Assembly (NCBI GenBank): GCA_045577755.1
Contig: JAZNJA010000038.1
Span: 1-11,198, forward strand
Length of the DNA: 11,198 bases
From: CAMEON01 sp045577755
Lineage (GTDB): Bacteria; Bacillota; Clostridia; Oscillospirales; CAG-272
Reading direction: 5' to 3'
In this document: in pieces, positions 1 through 5,077 of the stretch
How positions within the stretch are numbered: the stretch's first letter is position 1
Layout: each line of letters opens with the position of its first letter
Translations under genes and position numbers: made by a program
The notes under the pieces: generated by a model
Seen by the model: the letters and a program-made list of their open reading frames with translations, nothing else
What the model was told of the DNA's origin: nothing
Database searches by the model: none

Positions 1-20
1 GGATTTGTAAAGGGAGGGGA

Positions 21-48
21 AAAGAAAAAAGCCACCGAGGGGGTGGCT
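21..48 (-). terminator. Intrinsic terminator of the three-gene minus-strand operon
   Basis: Read on the minus strand, AGCCACC and GGTGGCT form a perfect 7-bp stem (bases 30-36 and 42-48) around a 5-base loop. A run of six T and a further T-rich stretch follow it (bases 21-30). It lies 15 bases past the stop codon of the last gene of the operon, so it most likely ends that transcript. Confidence 0.85.
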
Positions 49-62
49 ATGGAGCGGTGGGA

Positions 63-269
63 TCACTCCTCGGAGACGTGCTTTCCGACCGAACCGTCGC
101 GGTTCACGTAATGGTCATCCACGATCTCGCGGAAGCCGCCGCCGAAGGACCAGTCTCTGGATTCGACCCAGGAAAGGAAGGCGTCGGTGAACTCGTCCAG
201 GGTGGTGTCGGGGGGGACTTCAATGCAGCCGTGGAGCTCGATTTCCTTGCGGGAGGGGGGATATTTCAT
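63..269 (-). CDS. Small acidic protein of unknown function (68 aa)
   Basis: I do not recognise a named family with certainty. The protein is soluble, with no membrane segment or signal peptide, and is rich in acidic and aromatic residues. It contains ELHGCIEVPPD near the start, a predicted amphipathic segment around DEFTDAFLSWVESRDW, and a glycine-rich FGGGF followed by a basic DGSVGKHV tail. The frame also opens at a TTG at 287-285 that overlaps the stop of the upstream gene, but that TTG has no ribosome site. I therefore chose the ATG at 269, which has an AGAAAG stretch about 8-13 bases upstream; this start is uncertain. It is the last gene of an operon with the 67-aa and four-helix-bundle genes, and a terminator follows directly. 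My impression is that similar small proteins are common in Clostridia; a database search is needed to confirm that. Confidence 0.65.
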   Translation of the reverse strand: MKYPPSRKEIELHGCIEVPPDTTLDEFTDAFLSWVESRDWSFGGGFREIVDDHYVNRDGSVGKHVSEE

Positions 270-283
270 GGGAGTGCTTTCTT

Positions 284-487
284 TCAATAATCGGACAACA
301 CGGCAATGCCGTATTTGTTATACGTAACGCGGAAAACGTTTGATTCGTCAAAATCGCAGTACAACTTCCGGAATTTTCTGATAGCTTGACTTTTTGACCA
401 CGCTTTACAGATGGCGCAATCGTCGTGAGCGTTATGGGTTGCGTCGCCGGGCATGGAGCCTTGGATAAACAGACAGTACAAGAACAT
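284..487 (-). CDS. Small Cys/His-containing protein of unknown function (67 aa)
   Basis: The ATG at 487 shares a base with the TAA of the upstream four-helix-bundle gene (TAATG). An AAAGGAG ribosome site lies 8 bases before it, so the two genes are very likely translationally coupled. The frame can be extended 20 codons upstream, but only inside the preceding gene, so the internal ATG is preferred. The product has a hydrophobic start (MFLYCLFIQG), then a THNAHDDCAIC segment with two His and two Cys that could bind a metal, then a basic helix (WSKSQAIRKFRKLY), and ends IAVLSDY. No catalytic motif is recognisable and no function is assigned. Its base composition is AT-rich like the four-helix gene and unlike the rest of the window. 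Confidence 0.7.
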   Translation of the reverse strand: MFLYCLFIQGSMPGDATHNAHDDCAICKAWSKSQAIRKFRKLYCDFDESNVFRVTYNKYGIAVLSDY

Positions 488-831
488 TATTGGCGCTCCT
501 TTGCGGTTTTGATGGAGGAGATGAGCATGCGGCGGATGGTTCCGCATTGATTATAAAGTTCCTTGGCGACTTCCCGATTCATCAATTCCGATTTTACGAA
601 CAATTCGATCCAGTATTCCGTTTCATAGCACTCCTTGAGAGCAATTTGGAATTTGGCAATGAAATCTGCTTTTCCGTGCGCATAGTTTGCCTCATGAATG
701 TTTGCCCCGATGGATGTTGCAGATCTCTCTAATTGATTAACAAGAGAGGAGTGCCCTTTTATTTCGCCGCACACCCGAATTACTTTAACGGCAAAGTCTA
801 TCGTAAGAGTACGCAATTTTGAGTCTGCCAT
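487..831 (-). CDS. Four-helix-bundle protein, 23S rRNA intervening-sequence / Avd-like family
   Basis: The length (114 aa) and sequence fit the TIGR02436-type four helix bundle family. The typical core is present: NQLERSATSIGANIHEA (about residues 32-48), followed by FIAKFQIALKECYETEYWIELF (about 57-78) and a basic C-terminal helix (RRMLISSIKTAKERQ). Members form small, often pentameric, helical bundles. They are found inside 23S rRNA intervening sequences, as stand-alone genes, and as the Avd accessory protein of diversity-generating retroelements, where Avd works with the reverse transcriptase and RNA. No 23S rRNA, reverse transcriptase or template/variable repeat is visible here, so it is a stand-alone member of unknown function. 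The ATG at 831 has a GGAAAGG site about 10 bases upstream. It is the first gene of a three-gene operon and lies 46 bases from a heptamer-spaced hairpin array. No convincing promoter is seen directly upstream. Sampled GC is about 41 percent, against about 65 percent in other genes of the window. Confidence 0.88.
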   Translation of the reverse strand: MADSKLRTLTIDFAVKVIRVCGEIKGHSSLVNQLERSATSIGANIHEANYAHGKADFIAKFQIALKECYETEYWIELFVKSELMNREVAKELYNQCGTIRRMLISSIKTAKERQ

Positions 832-877
832 GGATCTATCGCCTTTCCATTATGTTACGTGCTTAGTAAAATGATAG

Positions 878-1065
878 GTGAAATATTCGGCTTACGCCGA
901 ATGTGAAATCAATTCCTTCGGAATTGGTGAAATATCATGCCCGCGCCGTTGGCGCGGCATGATGTGAAATGAAATTCGTTCCTCACGCGCCACAGCGCAT
1001 TTCACTGCCGCAGGCAATTTCACACGCGCCAGCGTATTTCACTCGTTCCGCGAGGAACGAATTTC
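878..1065. repeat. Array of hairpins with different stems separated by the heptamer GTGAAAT / ATTTCAC
   Basis: GTGAAAT occurs at 878, 903, 927 and 964. Its complement ATTTCAC occurs at 999, 1017 and 1036. Between the heptamers lie perfect or near-perfect palindromes of unrelated sequence: 885-891/896-902 (7 bp), 910-916/920-926 (7 bp), 934-947/951-963 (13 bp with one bulged C), 987-990/995-998, 1006-1009/1013-1016, 1024-1027/1032-1035 (4 bp each) and 1043-1049/1054-1060 (7 bp). In addition, 971-984 pairs perfectly with 1052-1065 (14 bp) and encloses the half with inverted heptamers. Conserved spacers with diverged but self-complementary stems imply selection or copying of structure. The stretch 832-1069 holds no gene. 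It is not a CRISPR array, because the constant part is only 7 bases and the variable part is palindromic. It could be a structured leader of the adjacent operon, a mobile hairpin family, or a protein-binding RNA. Confidence 0.85.
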
Positions 1066-1069
1066 GTTG

Positions 1070-1102
1070 AAAAAAGCACTTGCTTTCGCAAGTGCTTTTT
1101 TC
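1070..1102 (-). terminator. Terminator of the tRNA operon (hairpin usable on both strands)
   Basis: GCACTTGC and GCAAGTGC form a perfect stem around TTTC (1076-1083 and 1088-1095). It is flanked by six A on one side and six T on the other, so it has a T-run in either direction. On the minus strand it begins one base after the CCA end of tRNA-Tyr and is its natural terminator. Confidence 0.88.
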
Positions 1103-1187
1103 TGGTGGGGGATGGTGGATTCGGACCACCGAAGTCAGTGACAACAGATTTACAGTCTGCCCCCTTTGGCCGCTCGGGAAATCCCCC
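1103..1187 (-). tRNA. tRNA-Tyr (anticodon GTA), CCA encoded
   Basis: This is an 85-base class II tRNA with a long variable arm. The acceptor stem is GGGGGAT (5' end at 1187) paired with ATCCCCC (1107-1113), with discriminator A and an encoded CCA at 1103-1105. The anticodon stem-loop reads CAGA-CTGTAAA-TCTG, with anticodon GTA. The T arm contains GGTCCGAATCC. The large variable arm is expected for bacterial tRNA-Tyr. It follows tRNA-Thr by 5 bases, shares its promoter, and is followed by a terminator. Confidence 0.97.
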
Positions 1188-1192
1188 AAATA

Positions 1193-1267
1193 TGGAGCTG
1201 GTGAACGGAGTCGAACCATCAACCGCCTGATTACAAATCAGGTGCTCTGCCATTGAGCCACACCAGC
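1193..1267 (-). tRNA. tRNA-Thr (anticodon TGT), CCA encoded
   Basis: This is a 75-base tRNA. The acceptor stem is GCTGGTG (5' end at 1267) paired with CACCAGC (1197-1203), with discriminator T and an encoded CCA at 1193-1195. The anticodon stem-loop is CCTGA-TTTGTAA-TCAGG, giving anticodon TGT (threonine ACA codons). The D arm contains GGCTCAATGGCAGAGC and the T arm GGTTCGACTCC. It is the first gene of a two-tRNA operon with tRNA-Tyr. Confidence 0.97.
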
Positions 1268-1301
1268 AGTTGTTAATTACGTTCATCAGCGGAACGACGA
1301 T

Positions 1302-1330
1302 ATTATAGCACAACGGGAGGGTTTTGTCAA
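1302..1330 (-). promoter_or_regulatory. Consensus sigma-70 type promoter of the tRNA-Thr-Tyr operon
   Basis: On the minus strand, a perfect TTGACA (1325-1330) is followed after 17 bases by a perfect TATAAT (1302-1307), preceded by TGTGC. The -10 box ends 34 bases before the mature 5' end of tRNA-Thr, leaving a short leader to be processed. A perfect promoter suits a strongly expressed stable RNA operon. Confidence 0.93.
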
Positions 1331-1391
1331 GAGGTTTTTGAAAAAAAGTTGAGAGATTTTTTTCGAAAAAAGGAATTAATTTGAAAAGTCA

Positions 1392-1420
1392 TTGACATAA
1401 AAGAAAAACTGTGCTATAAT
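1392..1420 (+). promoter_or_regulatory. Consensus promoter of the CvpA-like gene
   Basis: TTGACA (1392-1397), a 17-base spacer and TATAAT (1415-1420), with the extended element TGTGC just before the -10. This is the same TGTGC-TATAAT arrangement as the divergent tRNA promoter 60 bases away. The AT-rich stretch between the two -35 boxes contains A- and T-tracts that may act as UP-like elements for both. The predicted +1 is near 1427. Confidence 0.92.
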
Positions 1421-1453
1421 GTCTCCATCAAATGCCTTTGGAGGTCGTTTCTT

Positions 1454-2998
1454 ATGAGTATTGATATGATCGTGACACTGATCATCGCGGCGTTTGCCGT
1501 GATTCTGGCGTTGATCGGTATGTCCCGCGCTGTGAAGCGCAGCTGGCTGATGGCCGTGGTTCGCTTGGGCGTGACCCTGTTCTCGGCCGTTACCGCGCTT
1601 TCGTTCACCGCTCTGATTGCCGGGCAAGCCTCGGATTATGCTTACGCCTTGATCCTTCCCCGTCTGGGCGAGGGGCTGCAGGGCTTTCTGAAGGAGGTTC
1701 CCGTGGGCGCTGAGGGCGTGCGTGTCATCGCCTCTCTGCTGGTCGCTCCCCTGATCTTCCTCCTTGCCTTTTTCGTCATTCGTCTGGTGCTGAGCATCGC
1801 CGCCTGGATCCTGGAGCGGATCCTGCCCTTCCTGCGGAAGAAGTCCCTGCGCCTGGTCGGTGCCGCTCTCGGCGCCGCTAACGGCCTGCTGGTGGCTCTG
1901 GTGGTGGTGATCCCCTTTGTCGGTTACCTCATGCTGGGCGCGTCGGTTCTGAATACCTTTGTGGATTCGGGCATGACCGATACCGCCTTCGTGCAAAAGG
2001 AGGTCATGAAGCCTCTGGGCATGACCGAGGAGGATCTGGAGAGCACCGCGGACGCCATCGAGAAGCATCCCGTTCTCTCGGTCATTCACGGCACCGTCGG
2101 TGAGGTGGTCTTCGACGAGCTGACCACCGCAAAGCTGGACGTGGCCGCTACCCACGGTACGGTCATCGAGATGAACCTGGAGACCGAGCTGTGCGGTCTG
2201 CTCAAGACCGCGGGCTACGCCATGGAGGTTATGGAGTCCATGGAGAAGGAGGACTACACCCTCGAGGATAAGGAGTATCTGTTCCACACCGTTGACGCCT
2301 TCTTTGCATCTGAGTGGATGAAGCTGTTCGCTACCGATACCCTGGTGGCTATGTCCGAGACCTGGCTGAAGGGAGAGGAGTTCGCCGGTATGCCTCGTCC
2401 TACGATGGACGCCACGGTGGCTCCCACCCTGGACGAGGTGTTGGAGATCCTGGCCTCTGAGACGGTCGGCACGCTGGAGGAGGACATTCACGCCATTATG
2501 GACGTGGTGGGTGACTTCCTGGTCCACGATCTCATGGACGAGGGGGCTGAATACACCGAAATGGTGCAGCAGCTGGGCAACAGCGGTCTTCTGACCGACA
2601 TGATGGGCAAGCTGGAGGCTAACGAGCGTCTGAGAAGCCTGGCCGGGGAGATCAAGGCGCTGAGCATGCGTCTGGTGTCCAACATGCTGGGTTTGGATCT
2701 GCTGAAGGACGGTCAGTACGGTGAGATGCTGGGCGAGGTGGCCGGCACTCTGAACGACGTGCTGGAAATGAGCCGCGAGGAGCGGGAGGAGATGATCCTG
2801 GATTCCATCAAGGGATCCTTCAGCCAGCAGGGCTTTGACGTGCCTGACGAGGTGGCTCTGGAAATGTCGGATCAGATGATCGAGGAGCTGGGCAAGGACG
2901 GTGAGATCACCGCTGACGAGCTGACCGATTATCTGGTGAATCACGCGGAGGGCGGTCTGGATCTCATTCCCGATGACCTGCCCGACGTGCAGTCCTGA
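1454..2998 (+). CDS. CvpA-like membrane protein with a long C-terminal domain (514 aa)
   Basis: The N-terminal third has four hydrophobic segments (about residues 4-23, 32-57, 90-120 and 133-163). Their pattern and Gly/Ala-rich fourth helix (RLVGAALGAANGLLVALVVV) resemble the CvpA / colicin V production family, which is usually only 160-200 aa. The remaining 350 residues are soluble, acidic and predicted mostly helical, with repeated stretches such as TLDEVLEIL, LNDVLEMS and TADELTDYLVNHAEGG; I recognise no catalytic motif. The C-terminal domain may face the cytoplasm or the outside; the sequence alone does not decide. The start ATG has GGAGG (1440-1444) 9 bases upstream and a consensus promoter before that. 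The gene is monocistronic, with a terminator 25 bases after the stop. The CvpA assignment rests on topology and general resemblance only. Confidence 0.72.
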   Translation: MSIDMIVTLIIAAFAVILALIGMSRAVKRSWLMAVVRLGVTLFSAVTALSFTALIAGQASDYAYALILPRLGEGLQGFLKEVPVGAEGVRVIASLLVAPLIFLLAFFVIRLVLSIAAWILERILPFLRKKSLRLVGAALGAANGLLVALVVVIPFVGYLMLGASVLNTFVDSGMTDTAFVQKEVMKPLGMTEEDLESTADAIEKHPVLSVIHGTVGEVVFDELTTAKLDVAATHGTVIEMNLETELCGLLKTAGYAMEVMESMEKEDYTLEDKEYLFHTVDAFFASEWMKLFATDTLVAMSETWLKGEEFAGMPRPTMDATVAPTLDEVLEILASETVGTLEEDIHAIMDVVGDFLVHDLMDEGAEYTEMVQQLGNSGLLTDMMGKLEANERLRSLAGEIKALSMRLVSNMLGLDLLKDGQYGEMLGEVAGTLNDVLEMSREEREEMILDSIKGSFSQQGFDVPDEVALEMSDQMIEELGKDGEITADELTDYLVNHAEGGLDLIPDDLPDVQS

Positions 2999-3022
2999 TC
3001 CCATCCCATACACAATCAAAAC

Positions 3023-3052
3023 AGGAGGACTCCTTTCGGGGTCCTCCTTTTA
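3023..3052 (+). terminator. Terminator between convergent genes
   Basis: AGGAGGACTCC pairs with GGGGTCCTCCT (3023-3033 and 3038-3048, 11 bp with one wobble) around TTTC, followed by TTTTA. It ends the CvpA-like transcript. On the minus strand the stem is followed by a T-containing stretch, so it may also stop the convergent XRE gene, whose stop codon is 9 bases away. Confidence 0.85.
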
Positions 3053-3060
3053 CGTTGGGG

Positions 3061-4563
3061 TCAATCTTGGTCCTCCATCCGCTCACGGAGGGCTTCCAGC
3101 TCGCTTTTGAGGTCCTCTACCTCGTCCAGGGCCTCCTCGGCGGTGCTTCTCGCGTCCTCCAGCTCCCCCTCCAGGTCGGCGACGGCGGTCTCCAGCCGGG
3201 CGATCTTTTCCTCCAGGCTGCTCATGAAGCCGCTGAGCTTGACTTTTGGAGTACCCTCCAGCAGCTCGATTTGGGCGATCTCAAAGGAGGCGCCCTGGTT
3301 CTCGATGGGGTCGAGGCGCAGGCCCGTGAGGGTGCCGTGCCAGGCGCCGTTTATGGAGGTGTCGATGTAGATGTCCTGCATCTGATCGGTGGCCAGGTAG
3401 TGGACGCTGAATTTCCGTTGCTCGGTGTAGTCGTCACAGCCCTCGGTCTTGAAGTAGAGCTTCATCTCGGCGTTGCAATTGACGTTGCAGGAGGTGCGGT
3501 AGGTGCCTCGGCTTCGGTCGAAGAGGGAGGTTTTCATGCGGAGGTGGATATAGCGTACCTTGCTTGTGTCGATGGAGAGGCCGTCCCGTATCAGCATGGG
3601 GTCGTAGACCTGCTTTGTAATCTTGGCGGGGACGGAGACCAAGGACAGCTTACCTGCGGGGGATTCGGTATACACCACGTTTTTGAGGAAGAGATGGGGT
3701 GTGGTGATATTCTCAATCGGGTCATTACTATCAAGGATGGCGAATTTTTCGGTGAGCAGAGGGGTGAGATCGGCTACCAGCTCGCCTTCGTCGGTCATGA
3801 GGCGGACAGAATCCACGGTGGTGGTGCCGTCGCCGTAGTCGAAGGGGTCGATGCGCAGGCCTGTCAGGGTGCCGCGGAGCAAGGGATTGTTGATGAGCAG
3901 GTCGATCCCGATCCAGTTGCCGTTGATACAACCGCACCACGCGGATTTTTGGTTATCCCATTCGGGATTCTCTTCGGTGGTGAAGTAGACTGCCAAGTGG
4001 TGGTTGCGGGCGGGATGGCTACCCTTGATACAGAGGTGAATAAGGACGTGCAGAGGCCCATTGACGGCTACCGAAAGTCCCGCGAAGATGAGCTGGGGAT
4101 CCACGGCGGATCCAACGGCACGCTGTGCGGGGGTGGCCTTACAGACCAGCTCGGAGCCTTGGCGATCGTCCAGGATGCAGAGCCCGTCGGGCTTCCACTT
4201 TTTCTTTTCCTCGGCGGCCATTTTGGTGAAGTCAAAGCTGGCCACGCGGGGGGCGCCTTGGAGCAGGATCTCGCGGGTGGCGTTGTCGTCCTTTTCGGTG
4301 AGCATGGAAAGGAGGCGTTCCAGGGAGCTGATCCGTGACTCCAGCTCGTTCTCCCTTGCTTTGGGGGAGGAGAGGCCCAACAGCTCGTCGGCAGAGACAC
4401 CGAAGAGTCTTGCGATCTCGGGGATCAGTTCCAGGTCGGGGTTGGCGACGCCCCTCTCCCATTTGGAGACGGCCTGGGGGGAGATGACCAGCCTGGAGGC
4501 CAGCGCATCCTGGGTCATGCCCGCGTCACGGCGGAGCTCCGCGATCTTTTCACCGATGTTCAT
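3061..4563 (-). CDS. XRE-family DNA-binding protein with two sensor-like modules and a coiled coil (500 aa)
   Basis: Residues 3-58 are a clear XRE/Cro-type helix-turn-helix (IAELRRDAGMTQDALASRL, then ISPQAVSKWERG and ELIPEIARLFGVSADELL). Residues 68-92 form a short linker helix. Two related regions follow, each ending in the same motif: RGTLTGLRIDPFDYGDGTTT (from 230) and HGTLTGLRLDPIE (from 409), each followed by a strand (VDSVRLM; IAQIELL). This pattern is like the G-T-x-x-x-LR-x-DP stretch of carbohydrate-binding beta-sandwich modules of extracellular clostridial and paenibacilli proteins; that link is from memory. Residues 446-500 are a charged heptad coiled coil. There is no signal peptide or membrane segment, so it is a cytoplasmic, probably oligomeric regulator. 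The frame opens at 4662, upstream of the promoter, so the ATG at 4563 with GAAAGG 11 bases before it is preferred. Its ligand and targets are unknown; the neighbouring alpha-galactosidase is a candidate target. Confidence 0.8.
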   Translation of the reverse strand: MNIGEKIAELRRDAGMTQDALASRLVISPQAVSKWERGVANPDLELIPEIARLFGVSADELLGLSSPKARENELESRISSLERLLSMLTEKDDNATREILLQGAPRVASFDFTKMAAEEKKKWKPDGLCILDDRQGSELVCKATPAQRAVGSAVDPQLIFAGLSVAVNGPLHVLIHLCIKGSHPARNHHLAVYFTTEENPEWDNQKSAWCGCINGNWIGIDLLINNPLLRGTLTGLRIDPFDYGDGTTTVDSVRLMTDEGELVADLTPLLTEKFAILDSNDPIENITTPHLFLKNVVYTESPAGKLSLVSVPAKITKQVYDPMLIRDGLSIDTSKVRYIHLRMKTSLFDRSRGTYRTSCNVNCNAEMKLYFKTEGCDDYTEQRKFSVHYLATDQMQDIYIDTSINGAWHGTLTGLRLDPIENQGASFEIAQIELLEGTPKVKLSGFMSSLEEKIARLETAVADLEGELEDARSTAEEALDEVEDLKSELEALRERMEDQD

Positions 4564-4606
4564 GTGTGTATCTGCCTTTCTGTGGGTGTTGTGGGGTTCT
4601 GCTTTT

Positions 4607-4634
4607 ATTGTACCATATTTGGGGGAAAAGTCAA
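4607..4634 (-). promoter_or_regulatory. Promoter of the XRE/sensor gene
   Basis: On the minus strand, TTGACT (4629-4634), a 16-base spacer and TACAAT (4607-4612). The predicted +1 is near 4600, leaving a leader of about 37 bases before the ATG at 4563. This places the promoter downstream of the alternative start at 4662 and fixes the shorter protein. Confidence 0.8.
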
Positions 4635-4680
4635 TAACTTGTTTTTCGGTTTGCTCAACCAACGGTTTAGAGGGGTGTAA

Positions 4681-5000
4681 CTGCGGAGGGATGGGGGGCT
4701 CTCACTTAAATTTGGGTTTGTAGGAATGTTTGATAACCGTAGAAAGTGGAAACCGTTATGCACGCGTACTCCTTCACCCGCCTGCGGGCGGGAGCTCCCT
4801 CCCGGAGGGAGCCTTAGGAGCGCGGGGAAAATTCACTTGTCGGGTAACGAATTTCCGCGGGGCAAGGCGAAAGGCTCTCCCTCTGGGGGAGCCTCCTCGC
4901 AAGCTCGGTGCGAAGCGGGTGAGAGGGCTTTTCGGCGGGAGCAAGCCCCCGCCCTACGACGAGGAACCCCACCGATAAACCCCAATTTACAACTCCGCAG
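4681..5000. repeat. Palindrome-rich, MITE-like intergenic element
   Basis: The 4664-5021 gap has no credible gene. CTGCGGAG at 4681-4688 is inverted as CTCCGCAG at 4993-5000. AAATTTGGGTTT at 4708-4719 is inverted with one mismatch as AAACCCCAATTT at 4977-4988, so the ends form an imperfect terminal inverted repeat, though the spacing between the two blocks differs (19 against 4 bases). Inside are several hairpins: 4777-4782/4787-4792, 4794-4800/4806-4812, 4873-4881/4885-4893 and 4934-4939/4948-4953. The two larger hairpin blocks (about 4771-4812 and 4873-4927) look like inverted, diverged copies of one unit; both carry TCACCCGC on one strand and a GGCTC-CCTC type hairpin. This resembles the dispersed REP/MITE repeats common in gut Clostridia. 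No transposase or target duplication is seen. Confidence 0.6.
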
Positions 5001-5021
5001 GACGGCACCGCACGCCCTACG

Positions 5022-5056
5022 AAAAAGTGCCGCCGAGGGGGAGACCGTCGGCGGCA
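5022..5056 (-). terminator. Terminator of the alpha-galactosidase gene
   Basis: TGCCGCCGA (5028-5036) and TCGGCGGCA (5048-5056) form a perfect 9-bp stem. On the minus strand it is followed by C and five T (forward 5022-5027). It lies 21 bases past the stop codon at 5078. It sits just outside the inverted-repeat boundary of the neighbouring repeat element. Confidence 0.85.
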
Positions 5057-5077
5057 TGGGGGTCGGTATGGTGGGGA

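Noticed and set aside
284..547. Longer 87-aa version of the 67-aa protein
   Set aside because: The extra 20 codons lie wholly inside the four-helix-bundle gene, while the ATG at 487 has an AAAGGAG site and a TAATG coupling with the upstream stop.
487..831. Gene inside a 23S rRNA intervening sequence
   Set aside because: No 23S rRNA sequence flanks the gene; the neighbours are small protein genes and tRNAs.
878..1065. CRISPR array
   Set aside because: The constant part is only 7 bases, flips orientation midway, and the variable parts are palindromes of unequal length; no cas gene is in the window.
487..1065. Diversity-generating retroelement
   Set aside because: An Avd-like four-helix protein is present, but no reverse transcriptase, template repeat or variable repeat is seen within the window.
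1376..3019. Long minus-strand open frame (547 codons) opposite the CvpA-like gene
   Set aside because: It is a shadow of the plus-strand gene: low-complexity His/Gln-rich translation, no ribosome site, and it runs over the plus-strand promoter and terminator.
3055..4338. Long plus-strand open frame opposite the XRE/sensor gene
   Set aside because: Gly/Val/Asp-rich shadow translation with no family resemblance; the minus-strand frame has a clear helix-turn-helix, promoter and coiled coil.
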